A DNA stretch of 64,000 nucleotides from Balanoglossus misakiensis (lineage: Eukaryota > Hemichordata), in the NCBI GenBank assembly GCA_040954595.2, contig CM082576.2, positions 11,346,001 through 11,410,000 on the forward strand, in the 5' to 3' direction. Position numbers and translations under genes: made by a program. Each line of letters starts with the position of its first letter. Within the stretch, counting starts at the first letter, position 1. Shown in pieces: positions 52,299 through 64,000 of this stretch. The notes under the pieces were generated by a model that was not told the DNA's origin, ran no database searches, and was given only the letters and a program-made list of their open reading frames with translations.

Positions 52299-55200
52299 AT
52301 GAAGTTCCGCGGGATATTGCTGTTAGTCTGCTATGTCAGCTTTAGTAGGGCCTCGGGCGAGTACAAACGTAAGTACTAGTTTTATTCAACGGAAACCCAT
52401 AGCCAGAGGGGGGAAATGTCTACTTTGGATTTTTTTTACAGTCTGAGGGCGCTTGGCACATGTTTTGCACTTGTTGTCAATAGTTGCACGTATTGTCAAA
52501 GAATTTTGTGTTGTGAACTCAAATGCATGACAAAAGTTCGATCAACCCATGATACATTCGACAGATCAAAGTGCGCAAACGTACGCTACTTTATATTACT
52601 TGACTTGAAATAAAAATTTAAGCAAAAAAGATAAACATTCATTGTAAAAGAAGTGTCAAAATATTAAATTTGTCCATTTTCTCCTTGGATAACCAGAGTC
52701 AAACCATTTTCTTTCAGCCTGGGACCAGTACCTTAAAGCCATAGACAGCTTGACTGACGAACAGAAGACGCAAACAAGAGTTGTTGAACCATCGCTTGTG
52801 GTGAGTTCTACTTTTCCATCTCGTACAAGTCACACGTTTCATTGCGATGACAATTATTCACCATCGCAATTGTCATCCCCGTCGTGACAATGTGACAACA
52901 GGTCATGATTAAAGTCAAAGTTAGAAGCATATAAAAGTAGATTTATATATTTTTGACATCAAAAGTTGCTAAAAGACTGGCAATTTTATTAAGTCATAAT
53001 CGGGTTTCCTTTAGTGAATAAGCTCCCACTATACATACATGTATCTTATTGTATGAAGAGGCGAATGTATAATATGTTTTAGATAAAAACTTCAAACGTG
53101 TAATATTTCACAGCAATATCGATCAGATCGTATACACTAATACACTGTATTCTTAACAAGCATTTTCAACGTAGTACATCCACTGTGTTCAATCGCTAGA
53201 TCGACTGGCCAGACGAGTTTCCCTGTGAAGTAAAAGTTCCCGGATTTACAGATAGACCTGGAGGAATTGATGGTGAGCAGTGGTATAGCTTATACTTTGT
53301 AAATTATGTAAATTACTATGCAAGTAACTCGACCACTCGATAAATAAATAAATAAATAAACAAATAAATAAATACATTTAAAAGCTATATAATAAATCTA
53401 AGGAACTCTATTTTGCAAGTCTGTTATTCTCAAGTCAACTGTTAATCCTTCTTCAACTCAATTTACCAATAAAAACCAAGAGTTGACTTCAGCCTTATGC
53501 AAGCTGCAATTATCGACGTAAAATTATTATTGCTGCCAGCTAATCGGTTAATAAGTGTTTTTACAATTTACCATTTCTCACATCTTACTCATCCATCTTC
53601 GCTCGAAGGAGAAAGACTCTCGCGGTGTTGAATGATACTTCATTTATCATCAGAACAGATTATATACAAGAAAAATCACCACCAGAAGAATTTTCGCACT
53701 GAAAACAATATTTGTTTTCATTTTTTATAGTTCATCATCTTCACCCTACCGACATCAGAGTAATCGGTGCCCTGGGGGATTCGCTCTCGGTAAGTCACAT
53801 GACCCTAAGATCTCAATAATGTCTACCCGTCTGTCTCTGTCTGTCTCCATCTCCCTGTCTCTCTCAGTTAACTAACTTGCTGAATCTGACATTTTTTCAG
53901 GCTGGCAACGGTGCCAAAGCTGACAATCCACTGCAGTGTTTATTCGAATATCGCGGAGTCGTCTTCAGTGTTGGCGGGGATGACCACCCAGAAAACGGAA
54001 CGACGGCAACTGTAGCAAGTAAGAATGGATCCTTCACGAACAGTATTTGTGAAATTATCTGTGTTCTGTCGCGTTATTTTTGGCTTATTTGCATTTTTTT
54101 CTTGTCGGGCATTGGATATCCAGAAATATAGTAAAATATAAAAGGCCGCATTATATGAGGAACACGGCCATCGTTTAATTAAACTGACTGAAATTTGCGT
54201 CCCTTCCAGATTTGCTCAAGGACCTTTACTCCCAGAATGGCCTAGAAGGGTATTCAACGGGACGAGGCAATGTCAACTCGGAAGGCGCCAATCTTAACGT
54301 TGCAGTCCCTGGGTCTGTCGCCGAGTAAGTTTGGATTGACGTGTCTTTTCTGTGGTAAAAAGGGTGTTTGAACCGTACAGATATACGCCCTGATTTGTGT
54401 TTGTTACTAGGCAAGAAAAATCAAATCTTTTCTTGGTCCGTGTATAAAGCAAAATTACCCACCACCACTACTGCATGTTTTTACGTCTTTCTATTTCAGT
54501 GATATGGTTGACCAAACACTGATGCTCATAGATCGGTTGAAAGAAGACCCAAACATCAACTACTACCACGATTGGAAAATGGTCACCTTGTTCATCGGTG
54601 GTAATGATCTGTGTGCATGGTGCCGGGACAGGGAACGGTTCAAACCGGAGAACTATATCAATCACATCAGAGAGGCATTGGACATCATGCACGCTGAGGT
54701 AAATTACCTTTATTAATAGACTCGATGACGATACGGATCGATGTTGTACGGCAGAAGCACTCCGCCACTGGAGGGCGCAAACACCGTACGAACGAGGTCT
54801 GAAAAAAAACTAAATATTATTGCTCGTGTTAAGGTGAACTTCACGAAGAAATTAAGACCTGTGCTAAAATTGGTTGTGGAGAGGAAGATGGGGACGTGAT
54901 AAAGCATCAATTATGGTATTTGTTACTTTTTAATTACCAAATTGCTTCTGTTGAGTTGTCCCGCAAGCTATTCGAATAAAATGAACCTTGGTAAATGTAC
55001 TTCTTTCCTTGAATCTGAATTATTGCAGCTGCCGAAGACGTTCGTAAATTTAGTATCTGTCTTACAAGTCACGGAGATCAACAAATTGAACAGCACTTTT
55101 TGTAACATCATGCATCGGTAAGTAAATTGGCAATTGACAGGTTGAAGATTTTTTCTCCAGCGTCTTTGTTACAGCCCACAAGTGCATGTAGACAGACAGA

Positions 55201-57004
55201 CAGGCAGACTGACAGATTGTCATACAATTCAGTTTGCTAATGTACCTGACAAGCCTACGATGCTGTGGTTTTAATTAACTTAAATTGACTTTCTTTTATG
55301 AATATTACAGTTTCCTGTGTCCTTGTGCCAAGCTAGAATTTACAGAACCAGAGGAAGTAGCCGAACTGGTTGAAGTAATGAGACAGTACCAGGTTAGTTT
55401 GCCTAGAAAAGAAAAAAAACTCAAGTCACGTAAACTTACCGAGAACAGAGATTATATATTTTTATAATTCTAATGCGGAAATCTTTTGTGAAAAGATATT
55501 TTACTTTAATTTGGTAATATATTTTTGCATTGAATGTATGAATTTATTATTTACAGAGACTGGCGGCTGAACTTGTGAACTATGGCCGTTACGACACTCG
55601 CGATGACTTCACAGTGGTGGTGCAGCCATTCCTGGCGGCCACCGGTTTACCATGGGATGAAGAGGTAACCTTTTGTACGCGCAGAGGATGAATGATGAAT
55701 GAATACTTTATCACCAGATGTTTCACAGTATAAACAAGGAAAAGTTGTACAAAGTCAAAAAGAATACAGGGGGGAAATAATACTGTAAAATTGTACGATC
55801 TGGTGGGGACAAAATACCATTCTTTCGGCCTCTTAGTTCAGCGCCTCCGTTGCCCCGCCCCTGACAAATACATGACGATGACACTATTCTTGTAAATGTA
55901 CATGTATATGACATGTTGGTCGTCCTTTCCTTCGAGCACGTATCTATACACTATAGTGCCTGTGGCACCAAAACTTCCGAGTCAGTAAGATTGAGTGACT
56001 GTTTACAGTTTCGATAAAAAGCAGCCCTTCAATCAAGACGAGTTGAAGTGGATAGATTCTTCTTTTCTATTTTTCTATTTTTTGTGTGTGAAACACAGGC
56101 GGGCAAATGGGACGACTCTATCATGGCACCGGACTGCTTCCATTTCAGCGAGCTCGGTCATCAATTGACATCTGGTGGCCTCTGGAATAACATGGTAAGT
56201 GTTTAGTGGCGCATGTTGAGTTCGGAACATGGAACTTCCAAGTCTGCATTTTCCCCCCTTATTAGGGTTTCATGAGACCAGCAAAATCACCATGAGCAGA
56301 TGACAAACACGTATTAAAAAGAATTCGTGCCCTGGCGAGGGATTCATTTTCTCCCCTTTCCCCTCTCTCCCCAGTTTGAACCCGTCGGTAACAAGACCGC
56401 CAGCTGGGATTATAATAATCTCTACATAATTTGCCCTGAAGCGGTAAGTATGCTAGTGTATCGTCGAGGTGTTTATATTCTTGAACAAAACGTGTCTGTC
56501 TGTCTGTCTGTCTGCTTGTTCGCCTACCTTCCTTCTGGTGACACTGACACCGACTGATATTTATTGTTCTTTCCCCAGGATTCGTTTTTAAAGACGAGAT
56601 TCAACAGTGAAGAATTCTATACGCCCGTCACACGAGAACCAACAACTACTAAGACGACGACGACAACAGCAACAACAACAGCAAGACAGCCGACAACGCA
56701 AACCACGACGACAGCCGCTGCAACTAAAGCGATAACAACGCCGACACCGCCGCCCCCTCGAACGACAGTTGCAGAACCGATTGAAGCCTGCCCGAGTACA
56801 GATTACAGCGTCCACATGATCGTACTGATCAGTTTAGTCGCCGCAGTGGCCGTGTGTGTCGTCATACTCCTCATCTTGGCCGTCGTGTACATCAACAAGG
56901 TTGAAGACCAGTCACAATACTCTTTGTCGGGCGGGTCCATCTCCAAAAAGAAAAGCGAAGCCTTTGCAAATGTCTACCAGAACGGGGCGTACGGGATCAA
57001 TTAG
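52299..57004 (+). CDS. PLB1: Gene 5: single-domain phospholipase B1-like protein with a mucin-like stalk
   Basis: Thirteen exons sum to 1587 nt (528 aa): 52299-52368 (signal peptide MKFRGILLLVCYVSFSRASG), 52718-52800 (PWDQYLKAIDSL), 53200-53272, 53731-53789 (IGALGDSLS), 53901-54018, 54210-54324, 54500-54698 ([12 protein letters not shown]), 55029-55117 (LPKTFVNL), 55311-55392 (FLCPCAKLEF), 55557-55664 ([20 protein letters not shown]), 56099-56194 ([13 protein letters not shown]), 56375-56443 (FEPVGNK), 56579-57004. Nucleophile Ser93, the SVGGD and GGND blocks, Asp344 and His347 are present. Exon 53901-54018 fuses the AGNGA and SVGGD exons that are separate in every other domain where both can be seen. 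The last exon adds about 45 Thr-rich residues (about 406-450), likely O-glycosylated, a helix at about 465-491 and a 37-residue tail with NVYQN. Expected role: cell-surface phospholipase A/lysophospholipase. Confidence 0.9.
53340..53374. repeat. (AAAT)n microsatellite
   Basis: About eight AAAT units, one interrupted by C, in the intron before the GDS exon of gene 5. Confidence 0.93.
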
Positions 57005-57381
57005 ATGCCCAGAGATTCAGCAATAGCTGCGCCAGATTCACTGGTCCAAGAGAATTGGCCAACAATAGTATATAAAGACAACAAAAAGTGTTTGTAATTT
57101 AATCTCCTTCAATATGATACAAGTGTTCTGTCATTAGAAGTACTGATTAACCTATATAGAACGGAATGTACGACAGAGAATGATCACTCACACCAGCTAC
57201 TCACAACCACTCGTCCATGTTTGGTGTTTGAGCGATTCTCTCGTAATCACACTTCGAAGGGCTTATATATTTACAACATGCTACCTTTTGAAAAAAATTT
57301 CCCCCTTTTAACTTTCTTAATTTCTGTTAAAGTTTTTTACGACGTCAATCTTCATGTACGCGGTGAGGACTGTCGCAAACC

Positions 57382-57387
57382 AATAAA
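57382..57387 (+). terminator. Candidate poly(A) signal of gene 5
   Basis: AATAAA lies 378 bp after the gene 5 stop, followed by a GT-rich stretch (TTGGTGGTGAGTT). Two further AATAAA-type sites lie about 105-115 bp downstream. Confidence 0.45.
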
Positions 57388-58697
57388 ACCCATACTAATG
57401 TTACATTGGTGGTGAGTTCAGATATGTTTTGTACCGGTTCTGTTCTTTTACGAGAAAATGTGACAGCCGATTTTGTGCATAGAGCAATAAACGGCAATAA
57501 AGGAAATGAAATACTAGTACTCTTTTCCAAAGTCAGTAAATTGCTACAAAAATTGAAAAAAAGTAGTACGTTCGTCATATCAACGAGCGGAAGAAATCCT
57601 GACGGCTTACGACAGTTTTCAGCTTAATCTTCTCCAGAGGGCGTTAGCTATACTATGCGAGAGATTTATCTCACTGAGACCACAATCCCTCATGTGCTCA
57701 TATGTGCAAACGGCCAGATGACTTCTACATCATGTAAGGCTTAGTGGCTGGACAACCGCGTAAGCACAAGTAAGTTTGTAATTTAATGCACTCATGCTAT
57801 ATTATGACTTTTAAACCGGTAGAATCCAAATATGTTGTCAAGGCAAGATCATTTATTAAAGCTGTCGTTGCTAGGTTGGGAGGAGCCTGTCTTATCGCAT
57901 TTCAAAGTTCGACATCCGACGTTAACTGTTGCGCGGTTATCATCATCTGGGCCGTATTTTTTCTTATTTCCCGCGACCAAAACTCGATCCCGACGAAATA
58001 AATCGTTGTCTGCATAGCTTGAGAATCGAGGTCGACCCATATAGGCCTATACTACACCCACCCGTGTGATTGTTTTCTGAGGTAAGTTATTACATCGGTA
58101 GGGTCGTGGAAAGCGGGCGTTTTCGTCACATTGCTTTGCTCATATGTTCAGGCGATATGTTCGCTTAGTTCCACACGCTTGTCTTGCACGTCCAGAAGTA
58201 CAGACCTACTGCAGCTATTTTTATGTATCGTATGTGTCGGTTAGAAAGAAATACTAGTATACTATCGCACAACTTTGACTACTGTATTATACATCAACCG
58301 CTCACGAACATGTCAATGTGGGCTGGCTCCCGCCATCTTGGTTGGGTATTGAAATATCGACTAGTTAATTTTTATTCATTTTGATTAATATTAACGTTTT
58401 GGTCGATTTAAATGATATTTAGATAATACTGCAATATAACATCCTAATTTCGGCGTCCGCAGACGTGGTATGGAGTGTACACCGGTTTACATACACATTA
58501 TGACATCAAACGTCTCATTCATTGATTTCCAGGATGAAGTAGCTGGTTAGCAGGATCGCGGACCAAGTCAAAAACCAGTTCTGGTTTATCTGATTTACTT
58601 GACATCACATCGACAAAGACGAAAGAAATCCGCTGTTCCGGCACATCGAGTCGCTGTTGGCGTTGGACATAACTTCGTAAACAGGTCAACCTCAACC

Positions 58698-58883
58698 ATG
58701 GTGGACAAAAATGTCCGGTTTGACATTACAGTGGTTGTCATAGGCGGTCTGACTCTTATTTTGGCAGCCATAATAATCATATTTCGCATATACGATCACC
58801 GGAAAGGCAAAAGGCAAGGCGGAAGCACCGAAAACTTCTCCGAAAGTGACGGATTGCTGAAAAGTACCAAAAGCGACACTTGA
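58698..58883 (+). CDS. Possible 61-aa single-pass membrane microprotein
   Basis: The ATG stands in a strong start context (TCAACCATGG, A at -3 and G at +4). The product has a short hydrophilic N-terminus (MVDKNVRFD), one strong helix (ITVVVIGGLTLILAAIIIIF), then a basic stop-transfer segment (YDHRKGKRQGG) and a Ser-rich tail. AATAAA 329 bp downstream fits a 3' UTR. The frame stays open upstream to an ATG at 58599, which would give 94 aa. I do not recognise it with certainty. The spacing of FD to IGGL equals that of YD to IGGL in FXYD-type Na,K-ATPase regulators, but the FXYD signature itself is absent. It could also be the last exon of a gene whose earlier exons I did not detect, with a possible acceptor at about 58531. 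It is not part of the PLB1 array by sequence. Confidence 0.35.
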   Translation: MVDKNVRFDITVVVIGGLTLILAAIIIIFRIYDHRKGKRQGGSTENFSESDGLLKSTKSDT

Positions 58884-59211
58884 AGAAGGTTAAACATTCT
58901 CCCCCCATGTTCTGGTTTCTCGAATGGAATGACATGTTCCATTAAGGGCCGATGTTGCATTTCGTGAAGAAGGTCAACTGTTTTGAGATCGTCGTGATTT
59001 ACCCCCGAATGACTTTGCTGTGTGATGCATATATCTGTCGCTCTCAAAATCAAACTTGATTTAGGTACTGGATCCGGGGAGAAAGTACATTACAATGCTT
59101 TGGAAATACAGTGACTGTCTGTTCGTTCATTGTAACGGCGAGCACATGATCACGCTGAGGGCTGTCCTTTACTGAAATTTGTAATTACTGGGATAAATGA
59201 ACCAATTAAAC

Positions 59212-59217
59212 AATAAA
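59212..59217 (+). terminator. Candidate poly(A) signal after the small membrane-protein ORF
   Basis: AATAAA in AT-rich sequence 329 bp beyond the TGA of the 58698 ORF. It supports, weakly, that the ORF lies in a real 3'-terminal exon. Confidence 0.35.
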
Positions 59218-60187
59218 GATAAAGGAGATAATATCTTGTGAACTGTTTTGCATAAGTGCTACGTTCGAATAGACTTTCACATGCTCCCTCGTGCTCCCCT
59301 TAGTTGAGCTGAGCATATACGAAGACATCAGGGGAAGGGCCTTTGAAGGCCGTTCTGATTGGATTTATTCGATAAATAAATTGAGGGCGCATAATCGCCA
59401 CCGGACTGTGATATCCATACTGATCTTTGGCCAGTCCGTATTTTTAACAACGCCCGACCAAAACAGACAATTGCACTGTGTTATATCACACACGACGAAC
59501 TGAACTTTGCGACTTGTGTGGTACCCATCTACGGCGAACTTTGGATCTAACTGGACGTAACGAAGCCAGAGATCAAGAACACGTAAAATGGACCTTGACA
59601 CAAAGTTGGGACGAAATACACCCGGTTCCTGACTATGCAACACATACTTTTGTGGCTCATTGCCCGGGCACATTGCTCTTGTAGCAAAACATTGAATATG
59701 TACATGGTAACCTTAGACAAATACAGTGGGTATTTGAGGTGAAGATGGCACTACAATTTTCCGAAACCTCTTTACGTCTAGATTATGAACCTCTTAGAAC
59801 TTCGGAGCTCAACATCATGCAGTAAATTAATTCCCCGCCGTCTGCCATTTTGTTGACTGAACACTGGCATTTGACGACGCAAAGCAAATAACATGAATAC
59901 TTTTATTGGCCGCTATACAACTTGAGTTATGAACAGCCACATCAAACTTACGTAACCCCGACAATAATACCAGATTGGCAATGTGAACCCAAAAAACAAA
60001 GATTAAAGTGAAAAAAAACACAACAACAACACAGACACACACGGCTGGTCGTGTTTTGTATTGATACTATTTATAATTGCACACGTGACTTGGAAGTTCA
60101 ACTCTGTCGGCAAACTTTGTGCACTGGGTACAGTGGTCACCTGTTTTTTGTTTTGATCGCGCGGGGTGTTACCGCGCAGCCATCAAC

Positions 60188-63100
60188 ATGAAGTTCGTGA
60201 CTTGTCTGCTTGTTCTCCTTTGCGTTCAAGGTTTTCGGTTTTCCCCGACGAATGCAGAAACGGCACAGTGTAAGTAGGCTATGAACTGTATAGTGCATTG
60301 AATTTCGTGTTACTAATAAATTTACTGATTGATAACCGTTATTTTCCAGTTACTGATTAGTATGAGAGCCAACTCTTTCATTGTTACCTCGATTAATGAA
60401 TGCACTTTTCATACGTTTGTTAACCATGGGAATGGGAAGAGGGATTTGCCTTTATACCTCCCCCCTAGCAAAGAACGCAATCGCATTATATGTGTGTGTA
60501 TATGCACGCACCAGCATAGTACCAACTATTACATATAAAATGTTGTTTTCTTCAGTCTGTGAGATTTCCATTCCCTTCATTCACAGCCTGGGAAGAATAT
60601 GCATCGAAACTTTTGGAGCTGAATGAAGAAGTCTTCAAACACTTCGAGAGTGTTGAAGACATCGCAGAGGACGAGGTAGCATTTAATATTTTGTTCACCC
60701 AATATTTCTCTGGTTGAGTAATGCCTACTATGACATACATTAAAACGCAAAAAATATGGAAGTCGCAGCTCTGCTTTAATTCGGCACGATCGTTTCTTAA
60801 TCTTTCGATTGGAGCACGTGCTTTGAGATTGTGTTTGCTTGTGTCTAATGCGACTTCACGTTGGTCAGCTGACGTGACAAGTTTGCGGGGCGGAACCGCG
60901 CCACCGCCCATGACAGTACCACCCACCGTTTCATCGACATCGTTAGGCCTATATCGACCTATATTTTGACGGTAGGGCACGGCAACAACACGGTAAATAT
61001 TAACAGAATATCAGTCAAAAATCTACGTTTTATTTCTTTTATCCTCCATGGCTTGTACCCTGCTCCGTGATAAAAGGGGTCGAAGAACTATCACGACTTC
61101 CCCTGCAAAACGTTTGAATCCAAAGAGACACCAACGTCAGGTGGGTGAGAGGATCATTGCATAGACGTGTGTGTGTGCGTACATATTGGGCCATCATTCA
61201 CGAAATTGCCGAGTCGTAAAGATGGCATTAGGTCTTAATAATGCGTCAATGTCGATGAAGGGCAGGTCGATTTAATACAACCTCTCGTTTTATGTGTTTA
61301 TTATTCATTCAGTTCACCGACTGAGACCAACCGATGTGAAAGTAGTTGCAGCTCTCGGAGATTCGATAACGGTGAGCTTATGTCAAATGAGAATCTCGAC
61401 TCTTAGCGCAAGCTATCAGAAAATCCGACCGAACAATACAAGGTGTCATAAATATGAACTGTGGTATTAAACTTATTAACAGTAAAGACATGTTGAAGAG
61501 ATAAAATATGACACGTGACGCGTATGATACAACGGAAAAAGGGCACAACTTCTGTAAAACTTATGAAACACTTTCGGTATTTCATTTTTTCAGGCAGCTA
61601 ATGGTTTAGATGCGAAGACTATTATTGGTGTTCTCACTCAATACCGCGGAAAATCCTGGAGGTGTGTTCATATCAGTCGTTCTTGTGCCAATTTTGGGAT
61701 TAGGCATAAAATTAGAACGTTCGATCTAAGTACTAGCAAATATGACCGGCCATTACTAGTATTCAAGCACAAGCACAGGCGCCCGAGCGCACACCTGCCA
61801 GCCCGCCCTCATAAATGATATGTGTTTCTTTCGTTTCAGTATCGGTGGGGAGAAGTCTTACGAGACTGTACCAACGTTGCCAAGTGAGTGAGTTAAACTG
61901 ACTGACACTTCACAAGGCTTGTCATTGGAAGATTAGAAATAAACTGAAACAGCCACAGGCACAATTTCCCCAATCAGATCGACACGTCCCGACCCTGCTG
62001 TCATTTATTGCAACATTTGTCAACAACTCCCCCCCGACCGATCGATCGATTACATAACACCGTTTAATGTGAATCGAGGTCAGGAATTTCACCTTTTTGT
62101 GATACAACGTTTCTTTCCAGATGTTCTTCGGAAATACAACCCTAGTGTGATTGGGTACTCTGTCGGCACCGGCGGAGAGCGCAGTCGCGGTAACGGTCTG
62201 AACGAAGCTGTACCAGGTGGCATCTCGGTGTAAGTGTAAATTATCACGATCACGTACAAACATAATCCGGGTTATTTGTAGCCGCGACTCTGGAAAAATT
62301 CAAGTCTTTTCTTCTGAGTTGACATATCCTACATTCAGTTGGTCAGGATAATTTGGACTTTTTCATCGCAGCCTTCTTGAAAAAAAATTCGTCTTGATTT
62401 TCGAAGCCAACGTTATGCTATACAGTGTAGTACTATTACCTATCTACAATGGCCCTGTGACCGACCAAGTAATGCTCTGTACTTCCAGACGATTGAAGCA
62501 TACAACTCGTTAATGACAATTGAAAACGATTAACTCGCCTCTTGATTTACCGATAAAACCAAAGTTAAACTTTGCTTCCGTGTGATCCCAGGAATATGCC
62601 GGGCCAGGCCAGGGAATTGGTGGACAAAATGAGAGAAGACGAAAAGATAGACTTCGATAACGACTGGAAAGTGGTGACACTATTTATCGGCGGTAACGAC
62701 TTGTGTCGTTGGTGTAACAACCAGGAGAAGTTTGCACCCGAGACATACGCAAACAACATCAAGGAAGCTTTGGATATTTTGCACGCAGAGGTATATAGAT
62801 ACAATCATGAAATAGCACATGTTTTGTTGTTGTCAGCATAATATTTCACGCTTTTGTTTCAGCAAAAAAGTTATGCGTTCGCTAACCGTCCAATACATTA
62901 ATATGTGCGTGAATTTGTAAATATGTATGTTCGTGTGTATGTATGTATGTATGTATGTATGACGGTGTGTGTGTGAGAGTTTGTTTAATCAAATTCTAGT
63001 TTGGAGTTATCCACAATGTCCAATAATCGATTCGATTCTTTTTCAGGTACCAAGAGCCTTTGTCAATCTTGTTTCCGTTGTGAGGGTGACGCAAATAGCC

Positions 63101-63902
63101 CGAGTCCACAACCAACCACTGTGTGACATCGTTCACAGGTAAGCCAAGCCATCTTTCTAGGGACTATGACCAAACCGGACTCGTGTTGTCTTCGCTAATC
63201 CATATACAGCTCATTTGGCCGAAAGCTTACCTTACGTACTTACGTACGTGATTTTTTTAATTTTAAGAATCATTTGCGAGTGCGGCAGGTTTGGACACGA
63301 AGGGGAGCTTGAACCAATCATTGATGAATATCACGTAAGTACACTCCATGAAAACAAAGTCATTCATTATGTGGACACTTTCTCGTTATGATGTTTGATC
63401 TTCTTTCGTTGGTGGAGTGTAGTCCAAATGTGCGACAGTTTCCTATAGGTAAACCGTTGATAGCTTGGTCTGAAGGTTTTCTGACCAGTGTGATATAATT
63501 CTAATGTTGCAGTAACTATTATTGTGTATTGACTGCAGCGTTTGACAGACGAACTGATGACAAGCGGCCGGTACGATTCCCGGGAGGACTTCACGGTGGT
63601 CGTTCAACCGGCGTTCAAACACACAGAAATACCCGAGAAAGAGGTAAGTTTCTCTAATGTTGTCGCAACACCCCCTTTTCACTACCACTGTCTGCGTGCA
63701 GTTCGGTTGTTCAGATGTACACTCTAGAATGAAGTGTAAGATGATATGCTGGAACTTTTTGAGTCTTAAAATCCCTCACAATTTTTATGTTACTTTTTTC
63801 TTATAGGATGAGGGAGTAGATCTTTCTTACCTGGCGCCGGACTGCTTTCACTTCAGCGCCAAGGGTCACGCCGCCGCCGCTCAGGCACTCTGGAATAATA
63901 TG
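60188..63902 (+). CDS. PLB1: Gene 6: phospholipase B1-like, 5' part (runs off the right edge)
   Basis: Twelve exons (1071 nt, 357 codons) are visible: 60188-60269 (signal peptide [16 protein letters not shown]), 60587-60675 ([15 protein letters not shown]), 61077-61140, 61313-61371 (VAALGDSIT), 61594-61661 ([19 protein letters not shown]), 61840-61883 ([10 protein letters not shown]), 62121-62229 ([18 protein letters not shown]), 62592-62790 ([12 protein letters not shown]), 63048-63136 ([15 protein letters not shown]), 63268-63334 ([10 protein letters not shown]), 63539-63643 ([16 protein letters not shown]), 63807-63902 ([16 protein letters not shown]). Ser96, Asp337 and His340 complete the site with SIGG and GGND. 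The start of exon 3 is uncertain (61077 or 61086; both keep frame). Expected role: secreted or membrane phospholipase A/lysophospholipase; whether more domains or an anchor follow is unknown. The 44-nt SIGG exon and HAAAA segment resemble gene 1 and vertebrate PLB1 repeats more than genes 2-5. Confidence 0.88.
62936..62960. repeat. (GTAT)n microsatellite
   Basis: About six GTAT units, followed by a short GT run, in the intron after the GGND exon of gene 6. Confidence 0.9.
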
Positions 63903-64000
63903 GTCAGCAAATGTTCAGTTCATCGTCCATTTACAATAACTTACTTCCTCGTACGTCGAAAAGGCGAAATTTGGTATCGTTGTCAGCGTCTTTCTGAGAA

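Larger units (their letters stand above)
57005..60187. other. Intergenic region, genes 5 to 6
   Basis: About 3.2 kb containing the gene 5 3' UTR, a candidate small membrane-protein ORF at 58698 and the gene 6 promoter. I see no other gene. TTTATAAT at about 60069 and CACACGTGAC at about 60079 lie some 110 bp before the gene 6 ATG and could be promoter elements. Confidence 0.45.

Noticed and set aside
60552-60980. 142-codon minus-strand ORF over exon 2 of gene 6
   Set aside because: It lies antisense to a coding exon that fits the family ([10 protein letters not shown]) and has no recognisable domain.

Overview
The window looks like nuclear DNA of an intron-rich invertebrate animal with short introns (about 150-500 bp) and many microsatellites. 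A lancelet-like (Branchiostoma) or other marine invertebrate source is my best guess; this rests on overall character and cannot be proved from the sequence. There is no bacterial-style coding. Nearly all coding sequence is in short exons with GT...AG borders, which I joined by hand.

The dominant feature is a head-to-tail tandem array of six phospholipase B1 (PLB1)-like genes, all on the + strand. Each encodes one or more SGNH/GDSL esterase domains, then a C-terminal stalk, one transmembrane helix and a short cytoplasmic tail. Gene 1 (45-3461) lacks its 5' part. Gene 2 (6438-11782, 494 aa) has one domain. Gene 3 (13621-32886, 50 exons, 1587 aa) has four domains. Gene 4 (34692-49212, 38 exons, 1228 aa) has three domains. 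Gene 5 (52299-57004, 528 aa) has one domain. Gene 6 (60188 to beyond the window) has one visible domain and is cut by the right edge. In all four complete genes the joined exons give a length divisible by three, from a signal-peptide start to a stop just after the transmembrane exon. The array continues past both edges.

Each domain is built from the same exon cassette: GDS exon (59 nt), AGNGA exon (68 nt), SxGG exon (44-47 nt), NILR exon (about 112 nt), GGND exon (187-199 nt), MPRTF exon (86-89 nt), CxCAK exon, YDTRDDF exon (105-108 nt), PDCFH exon (81-99 nt), EPxG exon (60-72 nt) and linker exons. The cassette starts and ends in phase 1, so it can be duplicated in frame. Domains 2 and 3 of gene 3 are a recent example. 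All visible catalytic positions are intact. The proteins are expected to be cell-surface or brush-border enzymes that cleave acyl chains from phospholipids, lysophospholipids and perhaps retinyl esters.

Other content: an initiator tRNA-Met gene on the minus strand (51087-51158); a 2.4-kb satellite of about 28 copies of an 87-88 bp monomer, with a 701-bp higher-order repeat, inside intron 3 of gene 3; trinucleotide arrays in the same homologous intron of three genes; a possible one-exon gene for a 61-aa single-pass membrane protein (58698-58883); and intergenic stretches of 1.8-3.2 kb where I see no convincing gene. I see no CRISPR array, prokaryotic mobile element or viral gene.
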